The notes under the pieces are model-generated. The model saw only the letters and a list, made by a program, of their open reading frames with translations, ran no database searches and was not told the origin of the DNA. 64,000 bases of DNA from Prorocentrum cordatum (taxonomy: Eukaryota > Sar > Dinophyceae > Prorocentrales > Prorocentraceae). Both the position numbers and the translations under genes were made by a program. The DNA is taken from positions 295,617 through 359,616 of the forward strand of contig CAUYUJ010015030.1 of the NCBI GenBank assembly GCA_963575745.1. The letters are read 5' to 3'. Below, one piece after another: positions 61,697 through 64,000 of the stretch; positions within the stretch are counted from its first letter, which is position 1, and every line of letters begins with the position of its first letter.

Positions 61697-61714
61697 TTTG
61701 GGCCCCTCGGGCCT
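61695..61714. other. Target-site duplication, right side of the retrogene
   Basis: Same 19-20 bases, starting at the last base of the SL match. Confidence 0.85.
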
Positions 61715-63791
61715 CTTGGGGGTCCAAAGCGACGTCAAGACGGCTCGAGATGGCCCCAAGACGGCCCGAGACGGCCCCAAGACGACCCAAGATGGCCCCA
61801 AGAGGGCCCCCACAGGACCCCCAAGAGCACCTCCAGAAGCCAAAAACCATTGATTTTTCCATGTTTGATTTGGAGATTTCAGCGACCCCGTCTATTTCGA
61901 CTCTCAGAGGTCCAGGACAGCCGAAACAGCCTCCTAAGTGGCCCGAAGACGGCCCAAGAAGCCCTCAAAAAGGCCCCAAAACGGCCCAAGAGGGCCCACA
62001 GACAGCCCAAAGAGGCCGCCGAGGTGCCCCAAGACGGCCCTAGAGACCCCAAGGCAGTCTCCGAAGGGACCAGACAGCGCAAGAGCGCCCCCAAGACGCC
62101 CACACGGAGCTCCGAGAGGCCCCCAAGAGGCCTCGCGGACGCCCCCGCGAGGACCTAAGAGGCCCCAAAAAGGCCTCCAAGGGGCCCCCAAGAAGCTCCC
62201 AGAGGCCCGACAACTGGGCTGTCCGTGCTCCGGACGTGCACACCACGAAGCGAGAGGAATCCACGTCCGGAGGTGACGTGCTGAGCGGCAGCGTTTTCCG
62301 GCAACCGCCTTAATGCAACGTATCCAATGTATCCGATGATTGGGGCCACGCCACATCCACCGACCCAAACATGGTGGACCCCTTCTGGGCTTCAAAAATC
62401 CCCAAACCGATGGAAAATCTATGATTTGGGCCACGTGGCCCTCCCAGGGGCCCAAGAGGGCCTCAAAATGGCTCACGATGGGCTCCAGACGGCCCACGAC
62501 GGCCCCGAGACGGCCCAAGATGGCCCCAAGAGGGCACAAACAGCTCAAGATGGCCCTGAGAGGAGCCCCAATAGTGCCTCCGCAAGCCCAAATCATTGAT
62601 TTTCCTAAGGGTTTTGAAGGATTTGCGCGTTCTCGCTTTCTGCGACTCCTGACGGCCCAAGCAGCCTCCGAAATCGCCCCATGACGGCTCAAGAAACGCC
62701 CGAGAGGACGTCAAGACGGTCCCAGAGGGCCCCAAGACGGCCCAAAGATGTCCCCAAAACAGCCCAAGAGGCCCCCGAGACGGCCCAAGAGGACCCCACG
62801 AGAGCCCCCAGGCGGCTGCGAGAGGCCCCCGAGACGGTGCAACATCGCCCAACACGGCTCAAGACGCCCCCAAGAAACCCAAAGAGACCCCCAAAAAATC
62901 CCCAAGAGACCCCCCAGAACTCCCACAACGACTTGACTGTACAAACTCTGGACGTGCACCCCGCGAAGCGAGAGGAATCCACGTCTGAAGGTGCGTGCTG
63001 AGCGGCAGCGATTTTCGACGACCGCCTTAGTATAACGTATCCAATGCATCCAATACTGCAATATTGCTACATCTGACTTGCGTGAAACTGTAAACCCCCC
63101 TTGCCTCTCGTCCCGAGGCCACGCCACTTCCGTCGACCCAGAAGTGGAGGATCCTCTGGGCCCAACTTCTGGAACATGTATGATTAAGGCCCATGGGCCG
63201 CAAGACGGCTCACGATTGCCTTTTCACGGGCCAAGAGGGCCCCAAGACAGTCCAAAACAGTCCAAACAGGTGCCAAAAAGCACCCAAGACGGCACAACAG
63301 GGCGCTAAGAGGACCCCCAAGAAGCCCCCAAGAGGACCCCAATACGGCCCAAGAGGGCCGACAGGCAGCCCAAAGAGGCCCCCAAGACAGTTCAAGAGGC
63401 CCCCAAGACGCCCCAATAGGACCCCAACAGAGCCCCAAGGTGGACGCGAGAGGTCCACAGGATGACCTCCCGAAGGGGCCAAGCGGCGCAAGAGCGCCCC
63501 AAGAGGGCCCAAGACGCCCACAAGAGGCCCCAAGAGGTCCCCAAAACGCCCCCAAGATGTCCCTAGAAGCCTTCGATGCGCACAATAAAGACTCCCACCA
63601 AGCACTGCAACGACTGGACTGGACGCGCTCCAGACGTACACCCCGCGAAGCGAGAGGAATCCACGTCCAGAGGTGACGTGCTGAACGCTGATGCTGTAAC
63701 GCAGGGAATGCAAGGTACCGTAGCAGCCCGCAGTTGAGAACAAGGGTGCGGGGGAGGCGGGGTCGTCGGCAGTCTGCGAGGCGCAATTGTT

Positions 63792-63915
63792 TACCAATAA
63801 GAATAAGAATAAAAATGGAAATATTGATAATAATACTACTACTACTAATAATAGTAATACAAAAAATAAAAATACGACTAATAATAATAATACTAATAAT
63901 AATAGTAAAAATAAA

Positions 63916-63954
<39 letters not shown>

Positions 63955-63973
63955 ACTAATAATAATAATAACA
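63792..63973. repeat. (AAT)n microsatellite
   Basis: About 180 bp of AAT/ACT/AAA triplets, an AT island at the window's end. Confidence 0.95.
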
Positions 63974-64000
63974 GGGGGCACGCGTGCCAAGGATCATACA

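Larger units (their letters stand above)
58830..63700. repeat. Macrosatellite: ~700-800-bp units with GGCCCAAGA body
   Basis: Each unit has a head (CCACATCCACCGACCCAA, AT.ATGATTTGGGCC), a body of about 15-bp GGCCCAAGACGG motifs and a tail (CGCGAAGCGAGAGGAATCCACGTC, GTGCTGAGCGGCAGCG). Tails lie near 59945, 62262, 62970 and 63660; heads near 60090, 62345 and 63115. After removing the retrogene at 60187-61694 the tail spacings are roughly 810, 710 and 690 bp. Unit identity is moderate. The body gives WGPLGGLLGASW-like ORFs that are not genes. Confidence 0.75.

Overview
The window looks like nuclear DNA of a dinoflagellate. The strongest evidence is six relics of the dinoflagellate mRNA spliced leader (SL, CCGTAGCC...GGCTCAAG): one complete copy (32131-32152), one complete copy joined to a truncated one (61660-61696), three decayed copies (21326, 23604, 25738) and a short one at 30050. 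Supporting signs are GC-rich DNA crowded with microsatellites and minisatellites, a Ty1/copia element carrying a C5-methyltransferase-like domain, and gene fragments of a style familiar from dinoflagellates. Prorocentrum, Polarella or Symbiodiniaceae-like genomes all fit; the sequence alone does not decide.

Every coding signal I trust is on the minus strand. 0.2-3.9 kb: split gene with C5-cytosine methyltransferase motifs I, IV, VI and X. 4.1-6.0 kb: Ala/Pro-rich protein. 8.8-9.7 kb: last exon of an unknown cysteine-containing protein. 10.8-15.3 kb: five exons of one unknown gene; all four introns are GT-AG and the reading phases agree. 15.3-19.2 kb: mostly simple repeats. 19.2-25.8 kb: three SL-marked genes of unknown function; the first still has a 303-bp intron. 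27.3-27.7 kb: broken gene fragment. 28.2-29.1 kb: a ~101-bp satellite. 30.7-32.2 kb: decayed SL retrocopy of a TPT/SLC35-like transporter. 33.1-33.8 kb: a satellite with exactly 77-bp period. 36-41 kb: foldback and terminal-inverted-repeat elements, including a perfect 57-bp inverted repeat, plus a small cyclic-nucleotide-binding exon. 41.0-42.2 kb: 5'-truncated LINE reverse transcriptase. 42-49 kb: mostly repeats. 49.1-57.6 kb: complete copia LTR retrotransposon with 279-bp LTRs and a 5-bp target duplication. 58.8-63.7 kb: divergent macrosatellite whose second unit is interrupted by an SL- and poly(A)-bearing processed retrogene flanked by a 19-20-bp target duplication.

The genes do not form a pathway. 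The common thread is reverse transcription: SL-bearing mRNAs were copied back into the genome, a copia element and a LINE inserted, and satellites expanded around them. Two unrelated-looking methyltransferase domains, one host-like and one inside the copia element, are the most biologically suggestive contents. Coordinates of split genes are approximate unless a splice site is named.
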